Below, in pieces: positions 37,810-49,561 of a stretch of 64,000 nucleotides of DNA. The stretch is from Calliphora vicina. Taxonomy: Eukaryota > Arthropoda > Insecta > Diptera > Calliphoridae. A program made the position numbers and the translations under genes. The notes beneath the pieces were generated by a model. It had not been told where the DNA came from. It was given only the letters and a program-made list of their open reading frames with translations, and ran no database searches. The stretch is from positions 19,869,857 to 19,933,856 of the forward strand of contig NC_088781.1 of assembly GCF_958450345.1 (NCBI RefSeq). Direction: 5' to 3'. Within the stretch, counting starts at the first letter, position 1. The number at the start of each line of letters is the position of its first letter.

Positions 37810-38199
37810 CACGCAGAGAAAAAATATAGTTGGGTATTTTAACAATATTATAGTCACAGTAACTATTTACATGATTGTGGTAACCATAATATGGTTAATT
37901 TACGATTCACATGATTGTATCAACCATATATATGGTTACAGTAAACAAATATATGTTTGTGACATCCATTCATATGATGAAGGACTTATTATATTTTGTT
38001 GTTCTCGGCAAAATATGGTTGCCATAAATATGGTTGCCATAAACATATATTTGTTTACTGTAACCATATATATGGTTAACCATATTATGGTTACCACAAT
38101 CATGTAAATGGTTACTGTGACTATAATATTGTTAAAAAACTTGTAACAATATTTAAATGGTTACAGTAACCATGCCCAATTATATTTTTTCTCTGCGTG
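37810..38199. mobile_element. 390-bp palindromic MITE with CACGCAGAGAAAA ends
   Basis: Perfect terminal repeats CACGCAGAGAAAAAATATA at both ends, flanked by TA (37808-37809 and 38200-38201). Nearly the whole element is a palindrome built of TAACCATATATATGGTTA, GTGGTAACCATAATATGGTT and their inverses, with an asymmetric centre near 37960-38010. The TA duplication points to Tc1/mariner-type mobilisation. Its open frame is a palindrome translation. Confidence 0.9.
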
Positions 38200-38201
38200 T
38201 A

Positions 38202-39779
38202 CTGAGCCTAAGTGATATATCATGCCAATCGGATCAGCCATTTAGAAATGGCAGATTTATTTCCAAAATATGGCGATTCTGCCCCACTGTACAAATAACA
38301 GATATCAAAAATTTGTTTTCTTTATTTATCTAAAGCTTTAATTTTAATATTTTCACAACTAAAATGCTCCCAAAAGAGTAATTTAACTTTCTTTCTAAAG
38401 CAATCAACAATTTTGTGACAAATTTTCAATAATCTTTAAAGCTTTTACAATTTAATACAATAAAGTTTATTGAATAAAAACAAATAAAACTATGGGAAAC
38501 TTTTCATACTTATTGGACTTTCTCTTCCAATTCTATTACAAAAAAAAAGAATCTCTTGATATATTTTTGATGACCCATAATCCTCTAAATTCTTCATAAA
38601 AAAAACTAACTAACAATGATGTTTGTTGGTCATGTGATGATGACGATGATGATGATTTGGCAAAAAATAAAAAATCAAAAAAAAAAACTAATGACTTCTT
38701 CAACTTGTTTGAGAGCTACTACTATTGCTAGAAAAGCGGGCTGGTGGTGCTGCTGCTGGTGGTTGACATATATATAAGAGAAGACAGAAATCTAGGCACA
38801 GACCAGATGAAGGGATGGATGGCTGTTTGGAATCATAGAGAAAACTAAGACAACCATGTTGATGAGGTTGTCTTTTTTTGGTAATAAAAGAAAAAAACAA
38901 AAACCTAAACAAAAATTTGTCTTTTTTTCCACTTGGAATTTAGGTGCTTTACGCTGTTGGAGCAGCTCTAGGCTGCCACAATGATGATAGTGCAATTTAT
39001 GCCTGAAATGTGAGAATATTCTAGCTCTGGCGTATGTAAGATTATGCCAGCCTAGACTATTTGTCTGTGTAACTTTGTAATGCTTTAGATCTTGGTAAAA
39101 GTGTTACTTTTAGGTTGCTCAGGCAATCAGGTATAACAAAAACACACTGCTGCCAATGCCTGTTTGTTTGTTTGTCTTTCTTATTTTCTATACTTGCACT
39201 TGAACACTTTTAAATTTATGACTTGAAGTTTTTTTTTGTGCTGCACTCTGTTACTTTAGAATGTTTTTTATCTGGCAAATGTTATACTATATATTTATGC
39301 ATCCAGTCTACTTTACACACATAAACTGTGTAAAGATTCTTACATTTTCGTATTTTATGGAATAATTAAAATCAAACTATAGAATGTTGTCGTTCTCGTT
39401 TGTTTTTTATCATTAACCATACATCAACGTCATCATCATCATGGCCGTTATTGAACGTTTTTAATAGAAAAAATAAAAAGATTTACATTGTTGATGTTGT
39501 CGTTGCTGTTATTCTTTCTAAGATTTGATTTGTAAGGATTTATAATTTAACATGAGAATTATAGACAAATAAGCAAGCTAACATACAGTAAGAGAGTCGT
39601 CGCCGTCATCGTCACTTTATGTTGTTATTGTGTAATTCTTTGATAAATTATATTGCTAACAAATCATAATTGTTTTTGTCTACCATGACAAAACCACAAT
39701 AATCACCCGATGTCGTAGTCATCTTATGGCTTTACAGTGGCACAATAGCATTAAAAATTAAGTATAAAATATTTTGACG
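38202..39779. other. AT-rich non-coding DNA
   Basis: Unique AT-rich DNA with GATGATGACGATGATGATGA near 38634-38655 and a CATCATCATCATGG run near 39431. Open frames at 38700-38995 on the minus strand contain short Pro/Ser-rich pieces without a known domain. No gene supported. Confidence 0.5.
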
Positions 39780-40384
39780 ATTTCTAAAAAAAAGCTTTAT
39801 TCTTTTTTAAATTTTTTTCATCATTTCCACAAATGCTTTGATCATGAAAAAAATCATGTTTTTTAAAAAAAAATAAAAAAATTTTCATTGAAAAGCTTTT
39901 GTTTTTATCAAAAATATCCTTTTTCTCCAAAAAGCTCACACTTTATTTAAAGATTTTTTTTAAAAACTATTTTCTCGCCAAAAGCTCTTTTCCATAAAAA
40001 TCAGATTTAAAAAAAATTATCGCAAAGATTTTTTATCAAAAAGCTTCTGTTTTACCAAAAAGCTAATTTTATATCAAACTTTTACATCAAAAAGTTCCTT
40101 CTATAACAAAATTTTTTTTCCAAAAAGCGATTTCTTTTTTGTAGAAATCTTTATTTTTTTAAAAAATTTGTTCAACATTTCCACAAAAGCTTTGTTTCAT
40201 GAAAAAATCATGTTTTTTTTTAAAAAAAAAAACTTTTTTCATTCAAAAGTTTTTGTTTCTATCAAAAATATCCTTTTTCACCAAAAAGCTCACACTTTAT
40301 TACAGATTTTTTTAAAAACTATTTTCTCATCAAATAGTCTTTCCAGCAAAAGCTCTTTTCCATAAAAATTAAATTTAAAATTTT
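39780..40384. repeat. ACCAAAAAGCT-type repeats with a two-copy 200-bp duplication
   Basis: Same motif class as 27187-28165. About 39815-40010 is repeated at about 40165-40372, both with ATTTCCACAAA, ATCAAAAATATCCTTTTTC, AAAAAGCTCACACTTTATT and AAGCTCTTTTCCATAAAAAT. It directly precedes mini-me copy B. Confidence 0.8.
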
Positions 40385-40860
40385 TTTGTTGAAAAAAAAT
40401 TTGGGTTAAAAAATATGTTTTCCGATTTTGACCCATTGTATTTCCAACTTACTATGGTCTTATATACGTCGTTGCAAAGGTCTTTGAAATATTTATCATT
40501 AGATATCCATATTGTCTATATTAATTAGTAATCCAGATATACATAGGTCAAAAATAGGTAAAAAATCGAGGTTGTCCTGGTTTTTTCCTCATATCTCAGC
40601 CATTTGTGGACCGATTTTGCTGAATTTAAATGGCAAACTTCTCGAAAGCATGTCTGACAGAATTATTGAAGATTTGGATCCCGAAGATATCAGGGGTCTT
40701 CAGAAAATTGATTTCAACAGACAGACCGACAGACGGACATGGCTTAATCGACTCCGCTATCTATAAGGATCCAGAATATATATACTTTATAGGGTCGGAA
40801 ATGAAAAATGTAGAAATTACAAACGGAATGACAAACTTATATATACCCTTCTCACGAAGT
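40385..40860 (+). mobile_element. mini-me-like element, copy B (5' truncated)
   Basis: Matches copies A, C and D from GATTTTGACCCATTGTA through TATACGTCGTTGCAAAGG (the uninterrupted target of the insert in copy A) and GATTTGGATCCCGAAGATAT. It then has a short (GTCY)n tract and CTTCTCACGAAG at the end. The hairpin-bearing 5' end is absent. Overlapping open frames of 84 codons are conserved between copies only because the repeat is conserved. Confidence 0.8.
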
Positions 40861-40886
40861 ATAGTTTCACTTGGGATAGTCTAAAG

Positions 40887-41071
40887 CAGTGGTACGGAAA
40901 AAGAGGCATTTAATTTGTGTGCTCTTTTGGGTAAAAAATAAAATATCAACAACAACATCAAGAAACTGAATGAATTGTGTGTATTTTGACGCTCTATTAC
41001 GCTCTTTTGTTCACATTCGGGTTGTTTGACGAAAATCAACGTAACCTCAACAATATGAACGCCTACCATGG
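40887..41071. mobile_element. 185-bp hAT-like MITE with 8-bp target duplication
   Basis: The ends read CAGTGGTACGG (left) and CCATGGTAGGC (right, inverted), agreeing at six of the first eight bases. Identical 8-bp GTCTAAAG lies on both sides (40879-40886 and 41072-41079). CAGTGGTA-type ends and 8-bp duplications are the hallmark of hAT elements. The interior is non-coding. Confidence 0.75.
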
Positions 41072-41723
41072 GTCTAAAGAAACACTCTCATTTCGAAAAG
41101 TTTCTTCAAACATTGTCACTTTGGAGATACTCTTGAAGCAGTTGCACATCGGGTAATCTAGTGAAACAGTTTCACTTAGAGACTATTGCCACAGTTTCTT
41201 TAAGAAGAGTGTAGGTAGAAATTTCCACTAGGAAGAGTCTAGGGAAACGGTTTCAGTTTGGTGTCTTGTGAATAATTTTCATATAGGAGAGTCTAATGAA
41301 ACAGTTGCACTTCGAATAGTGAAACGCTATACTCTTGAAACAGTTGCACTTCGGATAGTCTTGAGAATCAGTTTCATATAGGAGAGTCTATTGAAACATC
41401 TTCACTTGGGAGAGTCTAGTGAACAGTCTCGCTTCGAAGAGTTTTTTGAAACATTGTCACTTTGGAGATACTCTTGAAACAGTTGCACTTCGGATAGTCT
41501 AGTGAAACAGTTTCACTTAGGGTCTAATGACACAATTTGTTTAAGAAGAGTGTAGGTAGAAATTTACACTATGAAAACTCTAGGGAAACGGTATCACCTC
41601 GTAGAGTATCCTGAAACAATTTCAAGACTCTCGATAATCAGTTTCATATAGGAGAATCTATTGAAACACCTTAATTTGGGAAAAACAATTTCAGTTTGGA
41701 GAGTCTTGATAATCAGTTTCATA

Positions 41724-41970
41724 CACAGAAAAAACAGATTCGTGATAGCAACCGAATTTGTTGCCAATCGAATGATTCGGTTGCACACATAGAATTTGTC
41801 AGTTCTACCAACAGAAAGTCAGTTGATAAAGAAGAATTTCAGTTGAAGCAACCAAACTTTAGTTATCCCTTCCAAAATATTGTAGCCATAACTATAAAAT
41901 TCGGTCACTAAGATAGAACCATTCGATTGGCAATAAATTCGGTTGTTAGCACGAATCTGTTTTCTCTGTG
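41724..41970. mobile_element. 247-bp MITE with CACAGA(GA)AAAACAGATTCGTG ends
   Basis: Terminal repeats CACAGAAAAAACAGATTCGT and, inverted from the right, CACAGAGAAAACAGATTCGT. Both are flanked by TA (41722-41723 and 41971-41972). Removing the element restores AGTTTCATATAGGAGAGTCT, a string present in the uninterrupted satellite at about 41369. The interior has AACCGAATTTGTTGCCAATC-type inverted arms. The 71-codon open frame across it is a MITE translation. Confidence 0.92.
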
Positions 41971-42404
41971 TATAGGAGAGTCTATTGAAACACCTTCATT
42001 TGGGAGAGTCTAGTAGAACAATCTCACATCGAATAGTTTCTTGAAACAGTATCACTTTGGAGATGTTCTTGGAACAGTTTCATTTCGGATAGTCTAGTAA
42101 AACTGTTCATTTTTAGAGAGGCTCTTGAAATAGATTCATTTTGGAGAGTCTATAGAAACATTTTCACTTGACAGACTCTAGTCAAACAATTTCACTACCG
42201 AGAGTCTAATGATACAGGTTCACTAGGAGGAGTATAGTAAAATAATGTCACTTCGGAGAGTCTCTTGAAAAAGTTTCAATTTGAAGAGTCTAGTGAAATC
42301 GTTTCACATATGAGAGTCTAGTGAGACTGTGACACTTAGAAGAGTCGAGTGGAACAGTTTCACTAGACAGAGTTTCTTGAAATAGTTTCAATTCGGAGAG
42401 TCTA

Positions 42405-43435
42405 CACACAGAAAACAGATTGGTTGAAAATCGGTTGTAATTAATAAAATTTAGTTAAGTTAATCAAGATTTTATTGTAATCATTAAATAACTATATATC
42501 TAATCGATTTTTGGTGTTTAAAACTGTAAAATCGTTTTTGTAATTGAATTACGGTTGCAATAACTGTAAAACGTCGGTTTGTGTCTTTACTAATATGATT
42601 TTTATTCATTCGGAAAAGACAATCAATATTATTAGGGTTTGTAATCGAAAAATTCTGTTCCGACATAAAATAATGAAATTATTGGTTTTATTGACATTTA
42701 TGAAAAAATAAAATAAATTGAGAAACAGAAATAATTTATTTGTGTACAAATTTTGGGCAGGAAAAATTTAATTATAAACATTAATCAACAAATGTTTATG
42801 TAACGGTAAGATAAGTAACATCTTAATGAATTTATTTCCCTAAATCTATGTCTGTTGTGGTAATGACTTTTTTATATTCTTTTAGTTCTTTTAATATGAA
42901 TAAAAATCCTGTAATTGTAAACGAACAATCGTGTAACTATAAACCAGCGCCTAAACTGAAACCAGAGAATGTATAACATTAGAGAGTTTTCTATTGCAGA
43001 TCCGCTGCAGGTGGTTGTCGGCTATTGAACTGGTTGTGATAAAATCATAGTGTTTATATGAAACTCCTGAAAAAAGCCTGTGATTGTCAAGGCAAGACCA
43101 AATTTCTATCTATGTAATTACATCAATTTGGAATGGAGGATTTAACTCACATCATACATAAAACAATTATAATTTATATGTATATATACAGATGTATCTT
43201 TGTTTAACTGTGTGCAAATTAAATAAACTATATTAAAAACAAAATCTAATTATTTTGCAATTAATTCACAATAGTCATTTATATGTACTTTCCCTTTAAC
43301 CGAATTGTATTTGAAAACGGTTACGAGTACCATATATAATCAGTTATTCCAATCGAATTATGAGATAGTACTTGCAACCGACAAAATTCGATTGGCGACA
43401 AATTCGGTTGCAACAACGAATCTGTTTTCTCTGTG
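42405..43435. mobile_element. 1,031-bp element related to the 247-bp MITE
   Basis: Ends CACACAGAAAACAGATTGGTT and, inverted from the right, CACAGAGAAAACAGATTCGT, flanked by TA (42403-42404 and 43436-43437). Removing it restores GAGAGTCTAGTCAAAACAGT, a normal satellite unit. The interior is AT-rich and non-coding, with AACCGA-type subterminal pieces shared with the 247-bp element. It may be a longer relative of that element, or one carrying captured DNA. Confidence 0.85.
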
Positions 43436-43446
43436 TAGTCAAAACA

Positions 43447-43734
43447 GTTAGGTTAGGTTAACATTTTAATCAAAGCAGGAAAGAACAGCTCACTTGGGTC
43501 CACACAGTGTTACCTAAAAATAGAGAAATAATAATACAGAGGAAAAGGATGGATGAGGAGTAAGATGCAGATTGGTAAACTGTAGTCATTTTACGGATGC
43601 TGAGTCTCCCCGAGGAGATTCCCGTGTTTGGCGTAAGTAGCCTATTGCTATTTCTTATAAAGACGTTGATGCATTCTAACTTTATGTCCGAGAGTTCAGA
43701 AAGACTATTGAAGGAACGATGTCCAGGAAACCTT
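43447..43734. mobile_element. Unidentified insert in the 28-bp satellite
   Basis: About 290 bp, GC-richer than its surroundings, starting AGGTTAGGTTAAC and containing CACTTGGGTCCACACAGTGT. It interrupts the satellite. No inverted repeats or clear target duplication are visible. A fragment of a non-LTR or SINE element is possible, but I do not recognise the family. Confidence 0.5.
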
Positions 43735-44460
43735 CTGTTTCTCTAGCATGAGTCTAGTGAAATAATTGCACTTGGAAAAGTCTAGCGAAACAGTTTAATT
43801 TAGTGAATCTAGTGAAACAGTTTCATTTGGAGAGTCTAATAGTTTCACTTAGGGACTATTAACAGAGTTTCTTAAAGAGTGTAGGTAGAAATGTTCCCTA
43901 GAAAGAGTAATGAGAATCAGTTTCATATAGGAGAGTCTACTGAAGCAGCTTGATTTCGGAGAGTCTAGTGAAACAGTTTCATTTCGAAGAGTTTCTTGAT
44001 ACAGTGTCACTTTGGAGATACTCTTGAAAAAAGCTTCATTTCGGAGATACTTTTGAAACAGTTAGTTTTTGGAGAGGCTCTTGAAATAGATTCATTTTGG
44101 AGAGTCTATTGAAATATTTTCACTTGGGAGACTTTAGTCAAACAATTTCACTTCGAAGAGTCTAATGTTACAGATTCACTAAGAAGAGTGTAGTAAAATA
44201 TTTTCACTTCTGAGAGTTTCTTGAAACAGTTTCACTTTGTAGAGTCTCTTGAAATTTTTTTACTTTGAAGAGTCTACTGAAAAGTATCAAATAGGAGAGT
44301 CTAGTGAGACATTTTCACAGTCTGTGACTAGAAAGAGTCTAGTCAAAACAGTTTTACTTAGGAGAGTCAAGTGAGTCAGTTTCTCTAGAAAAAATCTAGT
44401 GCAACAGTTTTATTTGGAGAGTCTAACTATTTCACTTGGGAGACTCTAGTGAAACAGTAA

Positions 44461-46065
44461 AAGAAAATCAATAAAGGCCGTCATAAAGCAAATATTTAAT
44501 ATTTTCATCAAAAAGCTCACATAAAACTGACTTTTTAAAGTTTCCTATAATTCTCCCAACTTTATTGTTAAATACAAATTTATGAAAACTTTTCCCACCA
44601 CTCTTCTTAACCACTGTGCCGGTTTGCGGTTTTATTTTGTTGTTTCAACAACAACCGTATTTTCTTTTTAAGTATTTAAGTATTTTTCATTATTGTCATT
44701 GTTGTTTAGTTTAGTATCTTTAATATTATTTAATAATACGTTTTTTTCTTATTTCTTTTGAAACCAAAACAACAACATCAACAGCAGCCGATATTATTAC
44801 AACTACAAGCATCCAACTATCTATACAAATAAACAACAACAAAAAATCAGAGGATACAATGTTACAGTAACAAATTTTACAAAAGTTGTTGTTTGTGTTG
44901 TCATTGTCGTTTATTTACTTTGATAGATAAAATAAATAAGAAAGAAAAGTGGTTAAAAATATAAAGAAAATAAACATTATGAAAAGAGTTAAATGCCACC
45001 TCATCATGCAACATGATTCCATGTTGCAACTGTTGTTTAGAAAATTTATAAGTTTGTTTTTTTTCATTATTAAGTATTACTATTATGGTTAAAAACTATT
45101 TAACACTTTATTTAAGTTTTAATCATTATAAAAAATGAGGAATATTTATTAGTCTTTAAAGAAAAATCATGACTTTAGTTATTGTGAAAAACTTAAAGTC
45201 ATGCACTTTTAGCATCTCATAAAATATGCCGAAATAGTTGAAAGTTTGATTTTATATTTTTAATAATTTTTTCCATATTTTGTTACATTTTATACCAGCT
45301 TATGTTTAAGACCTTGTATCGATTTTAATTATTCAAAATCAAAATTCATTAATATTCATTATCCACAAAGTTTCACCATCAAAACCTTTTTGCTTATTAC
45401 CTTTATTTCTAAATAACATTTGAAAACCAATATATAATTTTTAATTTCAGCAACATTTTGTTTTGTGCTCTTTCTGTGCAAATCGTCTAAATTCCTTTAA
45501 AGTTTAGCTTAACTTTTCGATTAACAAACAATTCCTGTAATTTCCGGATTTCACTTAAACTGCCCCAGCAACAAAAACATGTTCCTACCACTACGAACGA
45601 GTAGAACATGCAGCAACTCCATAAATATCTCATGGTTAAATTCTCAGTCAGTATAGTATAGTGAGGAACGTATGTACGTTTGAATATAAATATATATGTA
45701 AAGCTTCCAGGGCCATAAAACGAGTAAAGTATGCTTAGATATGTAGTCCGTAAATAAAAGCTTGTTGCTCGTTGTTTTATGAGGCTAAAAAGTATTTCTT
45801 TGATGTAAAAAAAAACTGTATGTGTTCACTGTTTAGACGACAACCTACCAACCAACATTCAACGAGTAGGAACAAACAAACTGGCTTAGGATTATTTTAG
45901 TTGTGGTTAAAACTTGCAGTTTACATCATTTTACATTAGTATTAAGGAGAGGAAGATGAACGGAAAACATAATACTAAACATCATCATCATGCACTAAAA
46001 GGCATTATACACTCGGAGAAAGGAGAGGATGTAGGCTTAAATAAAGACAATATTTTACAAATAAT
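44461..46065. other. AT-rich spacer between the two 28-bp satellite blocks
   Basis: AT-rich unique DNA separating oppositely oriented satellite blocks. No gene recognised. Confidence 0.55.
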
Positions 46066-48228
46066 TACAACTGTCTCACTAGGCTCTCCCAAGTCATACT
46101 GTTTTTCAAGAAACTCTCCGAAGTGAAACTGTTTAAATAGACTCTTCCAAGTGAAACTGTTTAAAGAGAATCTCCGAAGATAATTTGTTTGAAGACAATG
46201 TCCCAAGTGATACTGTTTCAAGGGCCTCTCTTAATTGAAACTGTTTCTCTTCATAGTGAAACTTTTTCAGTAGACTCTTGCAAGTGAATCTGTCTCCCTA
46301 GACTCTTTCAAATTAAACTTTTTTCACTAGACTCTTCCAAGTGAAAATCTTTTCAAAGAGTGAAAATCTTTTCCAAGTGATAATATTTCACTAGACTCCT
46401 CCAAGTGAAACAGTTTCAATAGACTCTTCGTAGTGAAACTGTTTTACTAGACTCTTCCTAGTTAAACTGTTTCACTAGAATCTCCCACGAGAAACTTTTT
46501 CAAGGGAAACTTTTTCCCCAAAGTGGAACTATTTCAAACCACTCTCCCAAGTGAAAGTGTTTCAAGAGACTCTCCAAAGTTAATCTGTTAAACTGGTCTA
46601 CTAGACTCTTCCTAGTGAAAGTGTATCACTAGACTGTTCCTGGAGAAACTTTCTCACTAGACTCTCGTAAGTGAAACTGTTTAAAGAGACTCTCCAGAGT
46701 GAAACTGTTCACTAGACTCTTCCAAATGAAATCGTTTCACTATAATCTTCCAAAGGAAGCCGTTTCATTACTCTTCCTAGAGAAGCTTTCTCACTAGACT
46801 CTCCCAAAATATGCTGTCTCAATAAATGAAAACTATTTCTTAAGAATCTCCAAAGTAAAACTGTTTTAAGAAACTCTCCGAAGTGAAACTGTTTAACTAG
46901 ACTGTCCCAAGTGAAACTCTTTAAATAGACTCTCCGAATTGAAACTGTATTTCTTCCTAGTGAAACTTGTTCACTAGTCTCTTTATAGAGAAGCTCTTTC
47001 ACTAAAGTCTTCCAACTGAAACTGTTTCCAGAGAATCTCCAAAGTGAAAGTGTTTCAGAAACTCTTCGAAATGAAATTGTTTCAAGATAATCCCCAAAGT
47101 GAAACAGTTTCTCTTCGTAGTGAACCTTTTTCACTAGACTCTTCGTAGTGAAGCTGTTTCACTAGACTCTTCCAAGTGAAACTCTTTTTAGAGACTCTCC
47201 AAACTGAAAGTATTTCACTAGACACAATTTCTCAGACTCTTCCAAGTGAAACAATTTCTATAGACTCTTCGTAGTGCAACCGTTTGACTAAACTATTCCT
47301 AGTAAAACAGTTTCACTAGAATCTCCCAAGTGAAAATGTTTCCAGAGACCATCAAAAGTGAAACTATTTCAAAAGACTCTCAAAAGTTTCTCTCCCAAGT
47401 GAAACATTTTCAAGAGACTCTCCAAAGTGCATCTGTTTTAAGAAACTTTCCGAAGTGAAACTGATTTACTAGACTCATCCTTGTGAAACTGTGTCACTAA
47501 ACTCTTCCTACAGAAGCTTTCTCACTAGACTCTCCGAAGCGATACTATTTCAAAAGACTCTCCAAAGTGAAATTGTTTACTAGGCTCGTCCAAAGGAAAC
47601 CGTTTCACTAGTTTTCTTTGGAAGCTTTCTCAATAGACTCTCCTAAATGAAACTGTTTTTCAAGACTCTCCAAAGTGAAACAGTTTCAAGCAACTCTCCG
47701 GATTAAAACCGTTTCTGAAGACTCTTCAAAGAGAAACTGTTTCAAGAAACTCTCCTGATTGAAGCCGTTTCTCAAGACTCCTCAAAGTGAAACTGTTTCA
47801 AGAAACTCTCCGGATTGAAACCGTTTCTCTAGAGTCTTCCTAGTGAAAATTTCTACCTACATACTTTTTAAAGAAACTGTGTCGCTTCGTAAAGAAACTG
47901 TGTCCCTCCTAACTTGAACTGTTCAACAAGTCTCTCCGAAATAAAACTGTTTAGACTTGCCAAAGTGGAACTGTTGCAAAAAAATCTCCGAAATTATATT
48001 CTTTCAAGAAACTCTCCGAAGCTAGACTATTTCACTAGACTTTTCATAGTGAAACTTTTTCACCAGACTCTTCTTAGTGTAAATATTTCACTAGAATTTC
48101 CCAAGTGAAACTATTTCAAGAAATATTCCGACGTTAAACTATTTACGAGTCTCCTTCAAGTGAAATTGTTTCCTAGACTCTTTTAAAAGAAAATGTTTCA
48201 CTGACATTTTTGGTGAAACACTTTTCAG
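46066..48228 (-). repeat. 28-bp satellite, minus orientation
   Basis: Roughly 75 degenerate units that are the reverse complement of the 40861-44460 family (AGACTCTCCAAAGTGAAACT type), again with GTGAAAC/GTTTCAC dyads. Frequent single-base and unit-length changes suggest an old array. No insertion was found inside it. Open frames are satellite translations. Confidence 0.9.
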
Positions 48229-49561
48229 ATAAAATTTTTTCTTATATTTCAAAGTACTTAGAATTTAACCAAACTTTTTCCCCCGCTGTAATGCATTATA
48301 GTTTGCTAGTACATATTTATATTTATGCTGCTGTTGATGTTGTTTGCAATTTTATTTTTTTTTAGCTGGATTTAAAAATCTGTCTACTGTCTCTCCATAG
48401 CGTGCATTTATTTTTAGTTAAATGCAGTTTTTTTTCTTATTTTATATTTTTTTGTTGGAAAACCAGCACCACGTTCTAGTTTACCATGGGGTGTAAGAGA
48501 GTGTATGAGTGTCTGTGTGTGTAAAACTAAAGCTGTTTTGTCTGTAAAAAAATCTGTTGATGTTTTCTGTTCAGATAGATTTTTTTCCTGTTCTTATTTT
48601 AGTTTTTTTTGTATGCGAGTTATGTTCTTATTTGCTAGAAAAACCGGAAAATAGTAGATACATTTTTTATTGCAGTTGTTGTAAACTAACATTGAGGTTA
48701 TTTTCGCACGTACCGTAGGCGGAAGAAATGCAATCCATAGATGGAGAGATAGATATACTTCGTACGTACATATAAAGTTTTTAAGCTTAAACAAAGAACA
48801 GCACTAGTTGTAGTTGTAGAGTTGTAGAGAAAACCATTAGTTATTTAAAATTCAATTATGACATGTTTGTGGTATGCTCAACAATTCTACAACAATAGAC
48901 AGATAAATTGTACAAAAAACATAATAAAAATAATAACAGAGACAGAGTCAGAAAAAAACGGGATCAAAAAAAAGCTACAATTTGATTTACAATAGTTGCT
49001 ACACGAAAGCTTTTAAAAAATGTTTGCTTATAACGGAAATGTAAATCAAAAAGTTTTAAATCTGTTTTAACCTGTTGCAATTGCACACACACACACACAC
49101 GAATACTACACACTCGGAGCCAAACTGAAACATTTACATATTTGTAAGCTTAAGTGTAATTAGAATGTGGAACAGGTTATTTAAAATAAAATTATAAATT
49201 CCTTTATATGTATAAAATGTGTATGTATGTATGTATTTACATATGTTTAAATGCTTGCTGTTATAAGTGGTTGTTACCATGTTGCCCTCATTGCACCCTT
49301 TTTCGTTTAAGTTTAATATGACCACGACGACCACCATTCACTTATGCCATTGCCAGCTGCTACCGCTTGCCTCTTTCTCTCTCTCGTTTTAGTGGCACTT
49401 TAGTGTAAACAATATAAAAGTTGGCTTATTTTAAACAAAACCAAAAGAAACCAAAGAATAAGAACGTTAATAAAAAGATCAAAAACGTATTATTTGTTGC
49501 AGTTTATTGTGCTATTGAAAACAATAAACATTTACAATATAGTACGATTTAACAGAGGTTC
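48229..49561. other. AT-rich non-coding DNA
   Basis: Contains a (CA)n microsatellite at about 49085-49101 and a TGTATGTATGTATG run near 49221. No gene recognised. Confidence 0.5.

Larger units (their letters stand above)
40861..44460 (+). repeat. 28-bp satellite (GTGAAACAGTTTCAC core), plus orientation, with four insertions
   Basis: Degenerate units of 28 bp of the type AGAGTCTAGTGAAACAGTTT followed by CACTTCGG. The core GTGAAACAGTTTCAC is a palindrome with 7-bp arms. Satellite DNA occupies 40861-40886, 41072-41723, 41971-42404, 43436-43446 and about 43735-44460. The rest is inserted elements. The array starts directly at the 3' end of mini-me copy B. Confidence 0.9.

Noticed and set aside
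37871..38107. 78-codon open frame as a gene
   Set aside because: It lies wholly in the palindromic 390-bp MITE and contains mirrored codons of its arms.
40512..40884. 84-codon open frames as a conserved small gene
   Set aside because: Equivalent frames occur in mini-me copies B and D only because the element is conserved. They run into the (GTCY)n microsatellite, and copies A and E do not preserve them.
43447..43460. TTAGG telomere-type repeat
   Set aside because: Only two copies within a short insert; flies lack TTAGG telomeres and nothing else suggests a telomere.
46712..47134. 140-codon minus-strand open frame as a gene
   Set aside because: Translation of the 28-bp satellite; Ser/Leu/Phe/Glu-rich repeats follow the satellite period.
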